Below are positions 10,042 through 20,600 of a stretch of DNA of 64,000 nt, piece by piece. Source of the stretch: Methylomonas montana. Lineage in GTDB: Bacteria; Pseudomonadota; Gammaproteobacteria; Methylococcales; Methylomonadaceae. The notes beneath the pieces were generated by a model. That model did no database searches, was not told the DNA's origin, and was given only the letters and a program-made list of their open reading frames with translations. The position numbers and the translations under genes are program-made. The stretch's first letter is position 1. Every line of letters begins with the position of its first letter. The stretch lies in contig NZ_CP129884.1 in assembly GCF_030490285.1 (NCBI RefSeq), positions 4,030,001-4,094,000 of the forward strand, read 5' to 3'.

Positions 10042-10964
10042 TGATACAGCTCGCGGAGAATCCTATCCGCGCCTTGCGCCAATAGATCCTCGGCCACTGC
10101 TTGGCCTAATGCTTCGAAATCGGCCAGACCGCTTTCCGCTTCCGCCCGGTACAACAAAGAACCGTCTGGGCTGCCGACCAGGCCGCGCAAGAACAATCGC
10201 TCGCCCTTTATTTCGGCAAAGCCGGCAATCGGCACCTGGCATCCACCGTTGAGCCGGGCATTCATCGCCCGCTCGGCACCGACCCGGATGCTGGTGTCTT
10301 CGTCATGCAACACCTTTAAATAGCCGTAAATCTCGGCGTCGTCGACCCGGCATTCGATGCCGATGGCGCCTTGGCCCATCGCCGGTAGGCTTTCCGTCGG
10401 TTCCAGCTGGGCCGTGATGCGGTCCGCTAGCCCTAAGCGCTTCAGGCCGGCCGAAGCCAAAATGATGGCGTCGTATTCGCCAGCGTCCAGTTTGGCCAAC
10501 CGGGTATTGACGTTGCCGCGCAGGCTGAGAATTTCCGCATTCGGGAATTTTTCCTTGATTTGGCATTGGCGGCGTAAACTGGAAGTGCCGATGCGAGCGT
10601 CGGCCGGTAATTCGGCCAGGCTGCGATACTTATTGGAGACAAAGGCGTCGGTCGGATCTTCTCTATCCAGAATCACTGCCAGATGCAAACCTTCCGGAAA
10701 CTCCACCGGCACATCTTTCATCGAATGCACGGCGATGTCGGCCGTGCCTTCCAGCATGCCTTGTTCAAGTTCCTTGACGAACAAGCCCTTGCCGCCCACC
10801 TTGGCCAGCGGCGCATCGAGAATTTTGTCGCCGCGGGTGACCATTTTTACCAGTTCGGTTTTTAAGCCGGGAAATGCCTGTTGCAGTCGCGCCGCGACAT
10901 GCTCGGCCTGCCACAAGGCCAACGGGCTTTGCCGGGTTGCGATACGAATAATTCTGTCAGCCAA
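10038..10964 (-). CDS. hemC: HemC, hydroxymethylbilane synthase (porphobilinogen deaminase)
   Basis: The 308-residue enzyme polymerises four porphobilinogens into hydroxymethylbilane. The N-terminal [18 protein letters not shown], the substrate-binding region AVHSMKDVP (residues 79-87), the arginine-rich GTSSLRRQ and the dipyrromethane-attaching Cys242 in [11 protein letters not shown] are all intact. It is the first gene of the minus-strand hemCDXY operon. The promoter should lie in the 522-base gap upstream. Confidence 0.97.
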   Translation of the reverse strand: MADRIIRIATRQSPLALWQAEHVAARLQQAFPGLKTELVKMVTRGDKILDAPLAKVGGKGLFVKELEQGMLEGTADIAVHSMKDVPVEFPEGLHLAVILDREDPTDAFVSNKYRSLAELPADARIGTSSLRRQCQIKEKFPNAEILSLRGNVNTRLAKLDAGEYDAIILASAGLKRLGLADRITAQLEPTESLPAMGQGAIGIECRVDDAEIYGYLKVLHDEDTSIRVGAERAMNARLNGGCQVPIAGFAEIKGERLFLRGLVGSPDGSLLYRAEAESGLADFEALGQAVAEDLLAQGADRILRELYQ

Positions 10965-11486
10965 AATTGCTCCTGCCGATGGGCGAGTAACTAACCCGCA
11001 CCCTTCACTAAGAATAAATAGCCGCTATTGTAATCCGATTCGACCGGGAAAGGGGTTAGAAGTTGTTTGTGACCAATAGGTGTTGGCTATTGTCGAAGCT
11101 CTCCAAGTTCAATACTAAGCGATTCCCGATAGCGCTAAACCCAAATCACACGTCATCCGACAAACCAAGACATTCAACAGCTCGACCGCTTTCTTGAGTT
11201 AACCGACTGGCGACTCCCCGATGCCAGCCACGCAATCCGCCATGCAAAACCAAGCCCAGGCAGCCACAGGGGCATTTGCCTTAGCGGATCAAAAATGCGA
11301 GCCATATACCATATTTTTTACATGGTAAACATCCAGCTTCGCCCGACATTTTTAGAAACACAAATACAAGCAATTGAAAAACCGACACAAATTAATATCG
11401 GCAATCGGCTTGCTTCCAATTAATCGCCGAACCCTGATGTTTCGAGCATTTTCATAACGAAAACAATTATTCGGAGCTTATTGACG
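10965..11486. other. Divergent intergenic region upstream of hemC and a VPLPA-CTERM gene
   Basis: About 520 bases with no supportable gene separate hemC (minus) from the secreted-protein gene (plus). The part nearest 11487 is AT-rich and contains a small inverted repeat (TACCAT...ATGGTA, about 11308-11328). It should contain both promoters, but I could not place them with confidence. Confidence 0.4.
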
Positions 11487-12200
11487 ATGAAACTTTTATA
11501 TACCAAAGCACTGAAGGGCTTTTGCTTGCTGGCGCTGGCGACCGCCCAGTCGGCCGGCGCTTCAACAACGATAGCCGGCGATTTACCGGCCCGCGCCGGC
11601 GAAGACGGCCAAGGAATAGCTTATAACTTCCAAATGCTGCTGGACACATCGGACGGCTCAAGCAGCGAATCGTGGAATGGCGTGCTCGGCTCCAAAGCTT
11701 GGTCGGATCCCAGCAATGTCAGCGGCAACCTGGGCATTCCGCTAGGATGGACACACACATCCAACTGGGCTTACATCAGCCTGGCGGCAGCCGCCAATGT
11801 CACCATCAATCTGGCCGCGAATGCTAGCGATCTGGTGCCGGCCTTTACTTTGTGGCGCGGCGCCGATAATAGCGGCGGTAACTTCCATACTTATCAACAA
11901 GACGCCGTACCACTCTGGATCGATGCGGCCGGATTCGACTTTATCCGCTATGTCACCACCGGCCCCGGACCTTATAGCGGCCAAAACGCCGCACTATCGT
12001 TATTCCTAAACGCCGGCGAATACACCGTCGCGATCGGAGGCAACGACACTACGACCGCTGGCCATCAAGCCGCCTACAGTTTCTCCGTGACGGCCGTCGC
12101 CCCGGTACCGCTGCCCGGCGCCGTCTATTTATTTGGCAGCGCACTGCTGGGTTTGGTAGGTGGACGGCGTAGTTGGCCAACATCGGCAATCTCTAATTAA
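11487..12200 (+). CDS. Secreted VPLPA-CTERM sorting-domain protein
   Basis: The 237-residue protein has a signal peptide (MKLLYTKALKGFCLLALATA), a beta-rich body without a recognised domain, and a C-terminal sorting signal: VPLPGAVYLFGSALLGL followed by a basic cluster (GGRRS). This tripartite tail is the VPLPA variant of PEP-CTERM, processed by exosortase D in known systems. ATG at 11487 is chosen because GGAG lies about ten bases upstream; a TTG six bases earlier is less likely. The protein is probably exported and anchored or released at the cell surface. The next gene has the same type of tail, so the two may be co-expressed. Confidence 0.85.
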   Translation: MKLLYTKALKGFCLLALATAQSAGASTTIAGDLPARAGEDGQGIAYNFQMLLDTSDGSSSESWNGVLGSKAWSDPSNVSGNLGIPLGWTHTSNWAYISLAAAANVTINLAANASDLVPAFTLWRGADNSGGNFHTYQQDAVPLWIDAAGFDFIRYVTTGPGPYSGQNAALSLFLNAGEYTVAIGGNDTTTAGHQAAYSFSVTAVAPVPLPGAVYLFGSALLGLVGGRRSWPTSAISN

Positions 12201-12226
12201 CTTGACAATATAAAGGAATAACACTG

Positions 12227-13432
12227 ATGAGCTTACATCCACGATCCGCAAAACACTTACTGGTTGCACCGATTTGCACACTGCTGTTAGCCGCCCCTCA
12301 GGCGATGGCCGCTAATTTTTCCAGCTTAGGCGACCTGGCCGGTGGCACTTTCGACAGCCGTGTCGCAGCCGTTTCCGACGATGGCTCTACTATCGTCGGC
12401 TGGAGTGTGAACGCCGCCGGCACCGAAGCCTTCCGTTGGACCCGCAGGGGCGGCATGCAATCCCTGGGCGTCCTAGCCGACGTCCCCGCAACCAATCACA
12501 ACAGCATAGCCGGTGCGGTTTCCGCCGATGGTTCGGTGATTGTCGGCTACGGCGCATCGGCCACCGGCACGGTAGCCTGGCGCTGGACAGCCGCCACCGG
12601 CATGACCTCGCTAGGCGGCCTGGGCGGCAACGACGGCTTCACTCGCGCCGATGCGGTGAGCGCCGACGGCTCAACGGTAGTGGGTTATAGTAGTAACAGC
12701 CTACACCCCAATGGCACGGGCTACCGCTGGACCCAAAGCACCGGCATGACCGACATAGGCATGCTTCCCGGCGACGTCTGGAGCTGGGCCAGAAATATCA
12801 ATGCCGATGGCTCGACCATCATCGGCCAAAGCAATACCTTCTCCGGCGGGCAGGCCTATCGCTGGACGGCTGCGAGTGGCATGACCGGTTTAGGAAAACC
12901 CAACGGCGCCACGAATAGTTCGGCTGGCGACATGTCCGCGGATGGCAGCATCATCGCCGGAGGCGCCGTGATCAACGGCTTGAGCCACGCCGTAATTTGG
13001 TCGGAAAGCGGCGGCTGGGAAGATTTGGGCACGCTAGCCGGCTATCAGCAAGCCAGTAATGGCGGCATTTCCGCCGACGGCTCTCTGGTGTTCGGGCAAG
13101 TATTCAACTACGATCAGGCTAAAAATACCTTCACATCGGAAGGCACCATATGGGATCGCGACCACGGTATGCGCTCGGCCGAGGACTGGTTAAGCAACAT
13201 CTACGGCTTGGATTTGACCGGTTGGACGATCAATTATGTGGCCGATATTTCCGACGACGGCAAGACGCTGGTCGGCTTCGGCATTAACCCGAACGGCAAC
13301 ACCGAAGCCTGGGTAGCCGACCTGCATGTCGCCGCGGTTCCACTGCCGGCCGGCGTCTGGTTGATGGGCTCCGGTTTGCTGGCAATAGGCGGGCTACGTC
13401 GAAAACGCCAAGGCCAACCCCTCGCGGCCTAA
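12227..13432 (+). CDS. HAF-repeat secreted protein with VPLPA-CTERM tail
   Basis: The 401-residue protein has a signal peptide ending near AMA and then about seven repeats of roughly 45 residues built on VSADGSxVVGxS...AxRWTxxxGMxxLG. These are HAF-type (extracellular HAF family) repeats, which probably form a beta-propeller or solenoid. The C-terminus is VPLPAGVWLMGSGLLAIGG plus RRKRQ, a VPLPA-CTERM sorting signal. It follows the previous VPLPA-CTERM gene by 26 bases, so both are likely in one transcript. A role in the extracellular matrix is an inference from the family; the ligand is unknown. Confidence 0.88.
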   Translation: MSLHPRSAKHLLVAPICTLLLAAPQAMAANFSSLGDLAGGTFDSRVAAVSDDGSTIVGWSVNAAGTEAFRWTRRGGMQSLGVLADVPATNHNSIAGAVSADGSVIVGYGASATGTVAWRWTAATGMTSLGGLGGNDGFTRADAVSADGSTVVGYSSNSLHPNGTGYRWTQSTGMTDIGMLPGDVWSWARNINADGSTIIGQSNTFSGGQAYRWTAASGMTGLGKPNGATNSSAGDMSADGSIIAGGAVINGLSHAVIWSESGGWEDLGTLAGYQQASNGGISADGSLVFGQVFNYDQAKNTFTSEGTIWDRDHGMRSAEDWLSNIYGLDLTGWTINYVADISDDGKTLVGFGINPNGNTEAWVADLHVAAVPLPAGVWLMGSGLLAIGGLRRKRQGQPLAA

Positions 13433-13440
13433 TCGACGAC

Positions 13441-13464
13441 GGCGGATACCTAACCGAATCCGCC
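13441..13464. terminator. Hairpin between convergent genes
   Basis: GGCGGAT (13441-13447) pairs with ATCCGCC (13458-13464) over a ten-base loop between the convergent HAF-repeat gene and acylphosphatase. There is no clear T-run, so this is only a possible terminator. Confidence 0.35.
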
Positions 13465-13736
13465 TAGCGAATCTCGAAACCGTCGAAATGTTCGCTGGCC
13501 TGATGCGGATGGACCATCACATCGGCGACTTTGGCCAGCACCGGCCCTTTATGGCACCAGGCCACCAGCTTTTGCAAATCCTCCCTGTGACCACTGGCGA
13601 CAATTTCGACGCTGCCGTCGGCCAGATTCCTGACGAAACCGGACACGTTCAGCTTGACGGCTTGTTTCTGGGTGTAGGCACGAAAATACACGCCCTGCAC
13701 TCGACCCTTGACGATGATGTGTAAACACTCACTCAT
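13464..13736 (-). CDS. acyP: Acylphosphatase
   Basis: The 90-residue protein has the complete acylphosphatase fold signature: GRVQGVYFRAYTQ with catalytic Arg19 and GFVRNLADGSVE with Asn37. It hydrolyses carboxyl-phosphate bonds of small acyl phosphates. The start at 13736 (MSECLHIIVKG) is preferred over one six codons earlier because it matches the family N-terminus. It overlaps the end of rlmKL by four bases. Confidence 0.93.
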   Translation of the reverse strand: MSECLHIIVKGRVQGVYFRAYTQKQAVKLNVSGFVRNLADGSVEIVASGHREDLQKLVAWCHKGPVLAKVADVMVHPHQASEHFDGFEIR

Positions 13737-15928
13737 CGCGTAATCCTCCAGCAATAATGAATTTTTTGATCGCGGGCGAAATCCTCCGGAATCGTTTTCG
13801 CGCTGATGTCTTCTATCTGCAAATCCGCCAACGCTTGTTTATCCAGTTTGAAGCGGCGGAAGTTGGTGGAAAAATACAGTACGCCGTCCGGCGCTAACAA
13901 CGCGACGGCACTGCGCAGCAAGTGCAGATGATCGTTCTGAATATCAAACGCTTCGTCCATTTTCTTGGAATTGGAAAAAGTCGGCGGGTCGAGAAAGATC
14001 AGATCGAACTGCGGCTTGTCCTTGGCGCCGGCCTGTTCAGCCAGCCATTCCACACAATTGGCGCGCACCAGCTTGTGATCGCCTTGAATGCCGTTCAGGT
14101 CGAAATTGTGCTTGGCCCAGTCCAGATAGGTATTGGACATATCGACCGTGACGCTGGAGGCTGCGCCGCCGACCGCAGCATGCACGCTGGCGCTGCCGGT
14201 GTAGGCGAACAGGTTCAGGAAACGCTTGCCCTTGGCCTGCTGTTGAATCAACAAGCGCATCGGCCGGTGGTCCAGAAACAGGCCGGTATCCAGATAATCC
14301 TCGAAATTGACCCAAAACTTGCAACCGCCTTCCTCGACCACATGAAAGCGGCCGGATTCACCCTGTTTCTCGTATTGATCGGTACTTTTCTGCTTGCGGC
14401 GGATTTTTAAAAACACCTGCTCCTTAGGTATTTCCAACACCTTGGGGATTTCCACCATCGCCCCGGCCAGGCGTTGATTGGCTTTGGCAGGATCGATGGT
14501 TTTCGGCGATTCGTATTCCTGAACATTGACCCAAATTTGAGCGCCTTGATAGACGTCCACCGCCACCGCGTATTCCGGCAAATCGGCGTCGTAGAGCCGA
14601 TAGCAGTTGACGTTGTTTTGTTTGGCCCATTTGCCGATTTTTTTCAGATTCTTGCGCAGGCGGTTCGCGAACATTTCCGCTTGATTATCGGGCTGCTCGG
14701 CTTCGGCGCGGCGGCTGATTTGCTCGATACGTTCTTGCTGGGATTTGGCTTTGGGTTCGAAAAACGTCTGCTCTTCGATATTAAAGCGCAGCAATTTGCA
14801 TTCCAGCGCGCCGTTGAACAAAGTGATCGGTTTTTGCGAACGCACGCCCAGTCTGAAGCCCAGTTCGGGATTACTGATGATCATCGCCACTTGCCAGCCG
14901 ACGAAGCGCTGTTTCAGCACCTCGCCAAAACGGCGATACAACTCGGAGGTTTCCGCCTCGTCGCCCAGCCTTTCGCCGTAAGGCGGGTTGCAGGCGATCA
15001 AACCCTTGGGCCAGCTTTCCGCCGCCGTCGCGTCGGCAATGTCGCGCCGTTCGATATGAATCTTGCCGGCCAAGCCGGCGTTTTCGACATGCTGCAAGGC
15101 CGTCGCCACGGTGCGCCGGTCCTGATCGAAACCGACGATAACCGGCAGTTTACTCAAGCCAATATCACGCCGTTGCTTGGCTTCGTCCAGCAGGCTTTGC
15201 CAGAGTTCGGCATCGTGCTTCTTCCAACCCAGGAAGCCAAAATAATCCCTCTGCAAGCCCGGCGCATAATCGGCGGCAATCATCGCCCCTTCCAATAGCA
15301 TGGTGCCGGAGCCGCACATCGGGTCGAGCAGCGAACCGCCTTGCGCGGCGATTTGCGGCCAGCCGGCGCGCAGCAAAATCGCCGCCGCCAGGTTTTCCTT
15401 GATCGGTGCTGCGATGCTGACGTCACGGTAGCCGCGTCTGTGCAAACTCTCGCCGGACAAATCCAGACTCAGTTGCGCGGTTTCGTTATGCAGATAAACG
15501 TTGACGCGAATACTGGGCCGCTCGGTGTCGATGTTCGGCCGTTTGTTAAACTTGGCGCGCATCTGGTCGACGATGGCGTCTTTCACTTTCAAAGCGCCGA
15601 AATGGGTGTTGTTGATGGCCGGATTGTTCTTGGCACTGAACGACACCGCCAGGCTGTCGTCGGGCTTGATATGCTCGAACCAGTTGATCTTTTTGACGCC
15701 GTCGTACAAATCCTGCTGGGATTTGACCTCGAAGCTGCTCAAGGGCAGAAACACCCGGTTGGCGGTGCGCGACCACAGGCACACCCGGTAAGCCAGCGCC
15801 AGATCGCCATCGAAGGAAACGCCAGCCATTTTTTCGCGGACGTTTTGGCCGCCCAGGGCTTTGATTTCGTTGGCAAGGATGCCTTCCATCGCTTTGGGCG
15901 TGGTGGCGAAGAGTGGGTATTGGCTCAT
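13733..15928 (-). CDS. rlmL: RlmKL, bifunctional 23S rRNA methyltransferase
   Basis: The 731-residue protein is the fused RlmL/RlmK enzyme, which methylates G2445 (m2G) and G2069 (m7G) of 23S rRNA. In order it shows an N-terminal THUMP region (about 45-155), a first Rossmann methyltransferase domain with LLDPMCGSGTMLLEGAMIA and the catalytic NPPYGERLGDE, and a second methyltransferase domain with FLNLFAYTGSASVHAA and LDPPTFSNSKKMDEAFD. The length equals that of the fused gammaproteobacterial enzymes. It overlaps acyP by four bases. Confidence 0.96.
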   Translation of the reverse strand: MSQYPLFATTPKAMEGILANEIKALGGQNVREKMAGVSFDGDLALAYRVCLWSRTANRVFLPLSSFEVKSQQDLYDGVKKINWFEHIKPDDSLAVSFSAKNNPAINNTHFGALKVKDAIVDQMRAKFNKRPNIDTERPSIRVNVYLHNETAQLSLDLSGESLHRRGYRDVSIAAPIKENLAAAILLRAGWPQIAAQGGSLLDPMCGSGTMLLEGAMIAADYAPGLQRDYFGFLGWKKHDAELWQSLLDEAKQRRDIGLSKLPVIVGFDQDRRTVATALQHVENAGLAGKIHIERRDIADATAAESWPKGLIACNPPYGERLGDEAETSELYRRFGEVLKQRFVGWQVAMIISNPELGFRLGVRSQKPITLFNGALECKLLRFNIEEQTFFEPKAKSQQERIEQISRRAEAEQPDNQAEMFANRLRKNLKKIGKWAKQNNVNCYRLYDADLPEYAVAVDVYQGAQIWVNVQEYESPKTIDPAKANQRLAGAMVEIPKVLEIPKEQVFLKIRRKQKSTDQYEKQGESGRFHVVEEGGCKFWVNFEDYLDTGLFLDHRPMRLLIQQQAKGKRFLNLFAYTGSASVHAAVGGAASSVTVDMSNTYLDWAKHNFDLNGIQGDHKLVRANCVEWLAEQAGAKDKPQFDLIFLDPPTFSNSKKMDEAFDIQNDHLHLLRSAVALLAPDGVLYFSTNFRRFKLDKQALADLQIEDISAKTIPEDFARDQKIHYCWRITR

Positions 15929-16201
15929 GGTATACGGCTGGGTACTGAATGGCTGGCTAGGATACTAAAATGTATCGCTATTGCGGGGATATTTTGCAGC
16001 GATTGCCAAAATCCTCGGCATCATCAGCTTCATGACGGCAAGCCGTTTCAGTTCGGCACGCTCCCCAAAAACCTTCTCAGCCCCAACGCCGACCCGATCC
16101 GGGCCTTCACGGCAGTTTGAGCCTTTTACAACTCGATACCCACGGGTAAACCGCCGATTCAGGCAAGCATACCCGTTCGTCGAAGCACGAATTCTAACCC
16201 T

Positions 16202-17497
16202 TTAGCGGTTCGAAATCGGTTTCACGTCGCGCGTGGTGACGCCTTGATACAGCTGGCGCGGACGGCCGATTTTCAATTCCGGGTCGGAGATCATTTCATC
16301 CCATTGCGCGATCCAGCCGACCGAGCGAGCCAACGCAAAAATAGCGGTGAACATTTCAGTGGGAATGCCCAGCGCCCGCAGCACGATGCCTGAATAAAAA
16401 TCGACGTTGGGGTAGAGTTTTTTCTCGACGAAATACGAATCTTCCAGCGCGATGCGTTCCAGTTCCATTGCCAGCTTGAACAAGCGGTCGTCGTTCAGAT
16501 TCAATTCGTCCAATACTTCGTGGCAGGTTTGCCGCATCAGCTTGGCGCGCGGATCGTAGTTTTTGTAAACCCGATGCCCGAAGCCCATCAAGCGGAACGA
16601 ATCGTTTTTATCCTTGGCGCGCGCCACGTATTCGCCGATTTTCGACACATCGCCGATTTCTTCCAGCATGTTCAACACCGCCTCGTTGGCGCCGCCATGC
16701 GCGGCTCCCCATAGGCAAGCGATACCCGCCGCCACGCACGCATACGGGTTGGCGCCGCTGGAACCCGCCAACCGCACCGTCGAGGTGGAGGCATTTTGCT
16801 CGTGGTCGGCATGCAAAATCAGGATTCTATCCAGCGCCCGCACCAATACCGGGTTGGCCACGTAGTCCTCGCCGGGATCGCCATGCATCATGCGCATGAA
16901 ATTTTCGGCGTATCCCAAATGGCGTTTCGGATAAATAAACGGCATGCCGATACTATATTTATAACTCATCGCCACCATGGTCGGCATTTTGGCGATCAGT
17001 CGAATCGCCGAAATGTAACGGTCTTCCCGACTGGTGATGTCCATCACGTCGTGATAGAAGGCCGACAGTGCGCCAACCACGCCGACCAGCACCGCCATCG
17101 GATGGGCGTCGCGGCGGAATCCGCTGTAGAATTTACTCAGTTGCTCGTGCACCATCACATGCTGACTGATGGTGGTAACGAAGCCTTTCATCTCCGCGCC
17201 GTTCGGCAAATCGCCGTTCAGCAGCAGATAGCAGACTTCCAGAAAGTCGCATTTTTCCGCCAGCTGTTCGATAGGATAGCCGCGATACAGCAGGATGCCG
17301 GCATCGCCGTCGATGAAGGTAATTTTCGAGGTACAGCTGGCGGTGGAAGTAAAACCGGGGTCGTAAGTAAAATGACCGGTTTGCGCATACAGCGAGCGAA
17401 TATCGATGACCGAAGGGCCCATGGTGCCAGAAGTAACCGGCAATTCGATGAGCCGATCCTGGCCATCTTGTTTTAACGTCACTTTTTTATCAGTCAT
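16202..17497 (-). CDS. gltA: Citrate synthase, type II
   Basis: The 431-residue enzyme condenses oxaloacetate with acetyl-CoA as the entry to the TCA cycle. The length and N-terminal beta-rich extension are those of hexameric, NADH-sensitive type II synthases. The active-site segments are intact: [29 protein letters not shown] and GWIAQWDEM. It is divergent from the 1346-residue membrane protein across a 161-base gap that must contain both promoters. The 273 bases between it and rlmKL hold no supportable gene. Confidence 0.97.
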   Translation of the reverse strand: MTDKKVTLKQDGQDRLIELPVTSGTMGPSVIDIRSLYAQTGHFTYDPGFTSTASCTSKITFIDGDAGILLYRGYPIEQLAEKCDFLEVCYLLLNGDLPNGAEMKGFVTTISQHVMVHEQLSKFYSGFRRDAHPMAVLVGVVGALSAFYHDVMDITSREDRYISAIRLIAKMPTMVAMSYKYSIGMPFIYPKRHLGYAENFMRMMHGDPGEDYVANPVLVRALDRILILHADHEQNASTSTVRLAGSSGANPYACVAAGIACLWGAAHGGANEAVLNMLEEIGDVSKIGEYVARAKDKNDSFRLMGFGHRVYKNYDPRAKLMRQTCHEVLDELNLNDDRLFKLAMELERIALEDSYFVEKKLYPNVDFYSGIVLRALGIPTEMFTAIFALARSVGWIAQWDEMISDPELKIGRPRQLYQGVTTRDVKPISNR

Positions 17498-17658
17498 GTC
17501 AAATTTCTCCGGAAATAACTAGCTGTTGAAACGGGGGTAGGGTTCTATTCTATTGCAAATAGCGAATAAACACAGCTCAAGATCGGGATTGTTCACAATT
17601 TGACGCCGATATTGGCTATTCAGGATACATTTAAATCGGATTTGATCTGGAGGATAAA

Positions 17659-20600
17659 ATGAGGCGGTTATTTTTTGTATTGCTGCTGGCCGTTTGGCAA
17701 TGTGCGTTACCAACGGCAAAAGCCCTGGAAACCCACGAGGTGCCGGAACCGCTTAAACCTTGGGTTAACTGGGTGTTACAAGACGAAAACCAGTATGGCT
17801 GTCCGTTTTTATTCGACGATTTCCAGCAAAAACACTGCGCTTGGTCAGGCACATTGCGCCTTAACTTAAGGGCTAATCACGCCACATTCGTGGCGGACTG
17901 GACCTTATACCGCAAGGATTGGGTAGAGTTGCCGGGCAATAGCCAACATTGGCCACAATCGGTATCGGTGAACAAACAAGCGCTGCCGGTACTGGAAAAA
18001 GACGGTAAGCCGGCGCTGCATTTACCAGCCGGCCATTATCAGATCAGTGGCGAATTTCTTTGGGAAACCTTGCCTGAGCAATTGGCGCTACCCGAAGCCA
18101 GCGGCCTGATTCAACTAAGCATCGACGACAAACCGATCAGTTATCCGCAAATCAAACAGGGTGCGCTTTGGCTGAACGCGGATGATCGCGCTACGACCGA
18201 TCGGCAGCAAGACCGGTTAGAGCTGCAAGTCTTCCGGCAAGTAATAGACGACGTGCCGCTACAAGTCTTGACCCGGCTTGAACTGGAAGTTTCCGGCGCA
18301 CCTAGGGAAGTCGAGTTTGCCCATGCCTTGTTGCCGGGTTTTATCCCGGTGAATTTGAGCAGCCGTTTACCGGTCCGCCTGGACGGTAATGGCCATTTGC
18401 TGGCACAGGTTCGTCCTGGACGCTGGACTATCGATATTCACGCTCGCCATCCGCAAGCCTTGACACAGCTGGATCTGGCGATCAGCGACAGCGACTGGCC
18501 CGGCCAAGAACTGTGGGCCTTTCAAGCAATGCCGGCCTTACGGCTGGTGGAGATCGAAAACTTGACGGCGATAGACGGCAGCCAAACCAATCTGCCCGGC
18601 GAATGGCAACAGTTGCCGACCTACCCGATGAAACAGGGCGATAGCATGGTTTTTAAGGTGATACGCCGAGGCGATCCGGAACCGGAGCCGAATCAGCTGC
18701 ACCTGGCCCGCAAACTCTGGCTGGATTTCGAAGGCGACGGCTACACCGTCAACGACACCATCACCGGCAGCATGAGCCGCGACTGGCGACTGAATGCCCT
18801 GCCTGAGCTGCGTCTGGGCCAGGTGCAACTCAATGGTCAAAGCCAACTGATCACCGAAATACCAAGCCAGGGCCAAGGCGCGGAAGTCCGGCGCGGCGCG
18901 ATCCAGTTGAGCGCCGACAGCCGTATCGAAACCGGTATCGGCAAGCTCAGCAGCAGCGGTTGGCAGCAACGCTTTAACCAAGTACAAGCCGAATTGAACA
19001 TCCCGCCCGGCTGGCGTTTGCTGGCGGTCAGCGGCGTCGATAATGTACCGGATAGCTGGTTGAGCCGTTGGACTTTACTGGATTTATTTTTGGTACTGAT
19101 CACCGCCATGGCAACGAACCATCTGTGGTCTGCGCGCTGGGCCGCTTTTACCTTGTTCGGGCTGGCGCTGATCTGGCATGAAGCCGATGCGCCCCGCTTG
19201 ATCTGGCTGAACACGCTGGTGGCGCTAGCATTAATTGGCGCGTTGCCGGCCAATCGCTTCCGGCAATGGCTGACATGGTATCGCAACGGCTGCTGGTTGG
19301 CTTTATTGATACTGACGATTCCCTTCATGATCGATCAAATCCGCATCGGCATCTATCCGCAACTGGAAATGCCGGATCAGCCGATCCAGGCCCGGCATTA
19401 TTCGGCGGTTCCCGCAGCCGCACCGCTGGCGATGCAAGTCGAGGAGATGGATATGACGATGGCACCGGAGCGGAGCGAGTCCGGCGAGACGGAACGCAGG
19501 GCGTTTAAAAAATCAATAGCACCAGCCCCCTCCTACGGCAGCAGCGCGGCCAGTTTGCAACGGATCGATCCGGAAGCCAACCTGCAAACCGGGCCTGGTC
19601 TGCCGCAATGGCAATGGCGCAGCATACATTTAAGCTGGAACGGCGCGGTAGACAGCCAACAGCAAATCCACCTGTGGTATTTACCGCCGTGGGCCATGAT
19701 GCTGCTGCATTTTGCCCAAGCCTTGCTGGTGGCGGTATTGGCGTTAAAGCTGTTGGGCGTGCTCGCCGGCAACTGGCATTTATCCTTGCGAAGTCTGACT
19801 TGCCTGATATTGGTGCCTATGCTGGTCGCGCCAAGCCGTGAGGCTTATGCCGACCTGCCCGATACGCAGATGCTGGAACAACTCAAAACCCGTTTGCTGC
19901 AAGCCCCGCAGTGTTTACCGAACTGCGCCCAGATCGCCGATATGCAGATCTTCGTCAAGCCCGACACGATGCGCATCGAATTGCAATTGCATGCGCAACA
20001 AGATTTGGCGGTACCGCTGCCGGCTCAACTTGAGCAATGGTTCCCGGAGCAAATCAGCGTCGACGGCGGCGAAGCGCTCACCTTAATGCCACAGGATGAC
20101 GACAGTTTGTGGCTGGTCGCGGCGGCCGGTGTGCACAAGGTTACGATGCAGGGCCGCTATGCCGCGCCCGACAAATTTAGCCTGCCGCTACCCTTGCAAC
20201 CTCAGCATGCCAGCGTCAACGCCGAAGGCTGGCGGGTGGATGGCCTATATGAAGATGGAAAAGTCGGCCCGCAACTGGAATTCAGCCGCTTGCAGACTGA
20301 AGCCGGCCCTAAAAATAAACCTAGCCTAGCGGCGCTACCGGGCTTCGTACGGGTAGAAAGAACCTTGCATCTGGGTCTGGATTGGCGCATCACAACCCGC
20401 GTCGAACAATTGATCACTGCCGAGAATCCGGTGATGCTGGAACTGCCTTTAATGAAAGGCGAAGCGGTCACCACCCCGCAAATACGTGTCAAGGACGGCA
20501 AAGTGTTGGTTAGCCTAGCCGCCGGCCAAAGCAGCCTGGAATGGGAATCGGCATTGGAAAAATCCGAGCTACTGGAATTGCAGGCCACCGAAACCGCGCA

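Noticed and set aside
10357..11079. 240-codon plus-strand frame over hemC
   Set aside because: It is antisense to hemC and explained by GC-rich third positions of the real gene.
12227..13432. Autotransporter reading of the HAF-repeat protein
   Set aside because: There is no C-terminal beta-barrel; the tail is a VPLPA-CTERM sorting signal.
14474..15298. Long open frame on the plus strand opposite rlmKL
   Set aside because: It is antisense to conserved rlmKL, has no ribosome binding site and looks like codon-bias shadow (repeated Gln/His/Phe runs).
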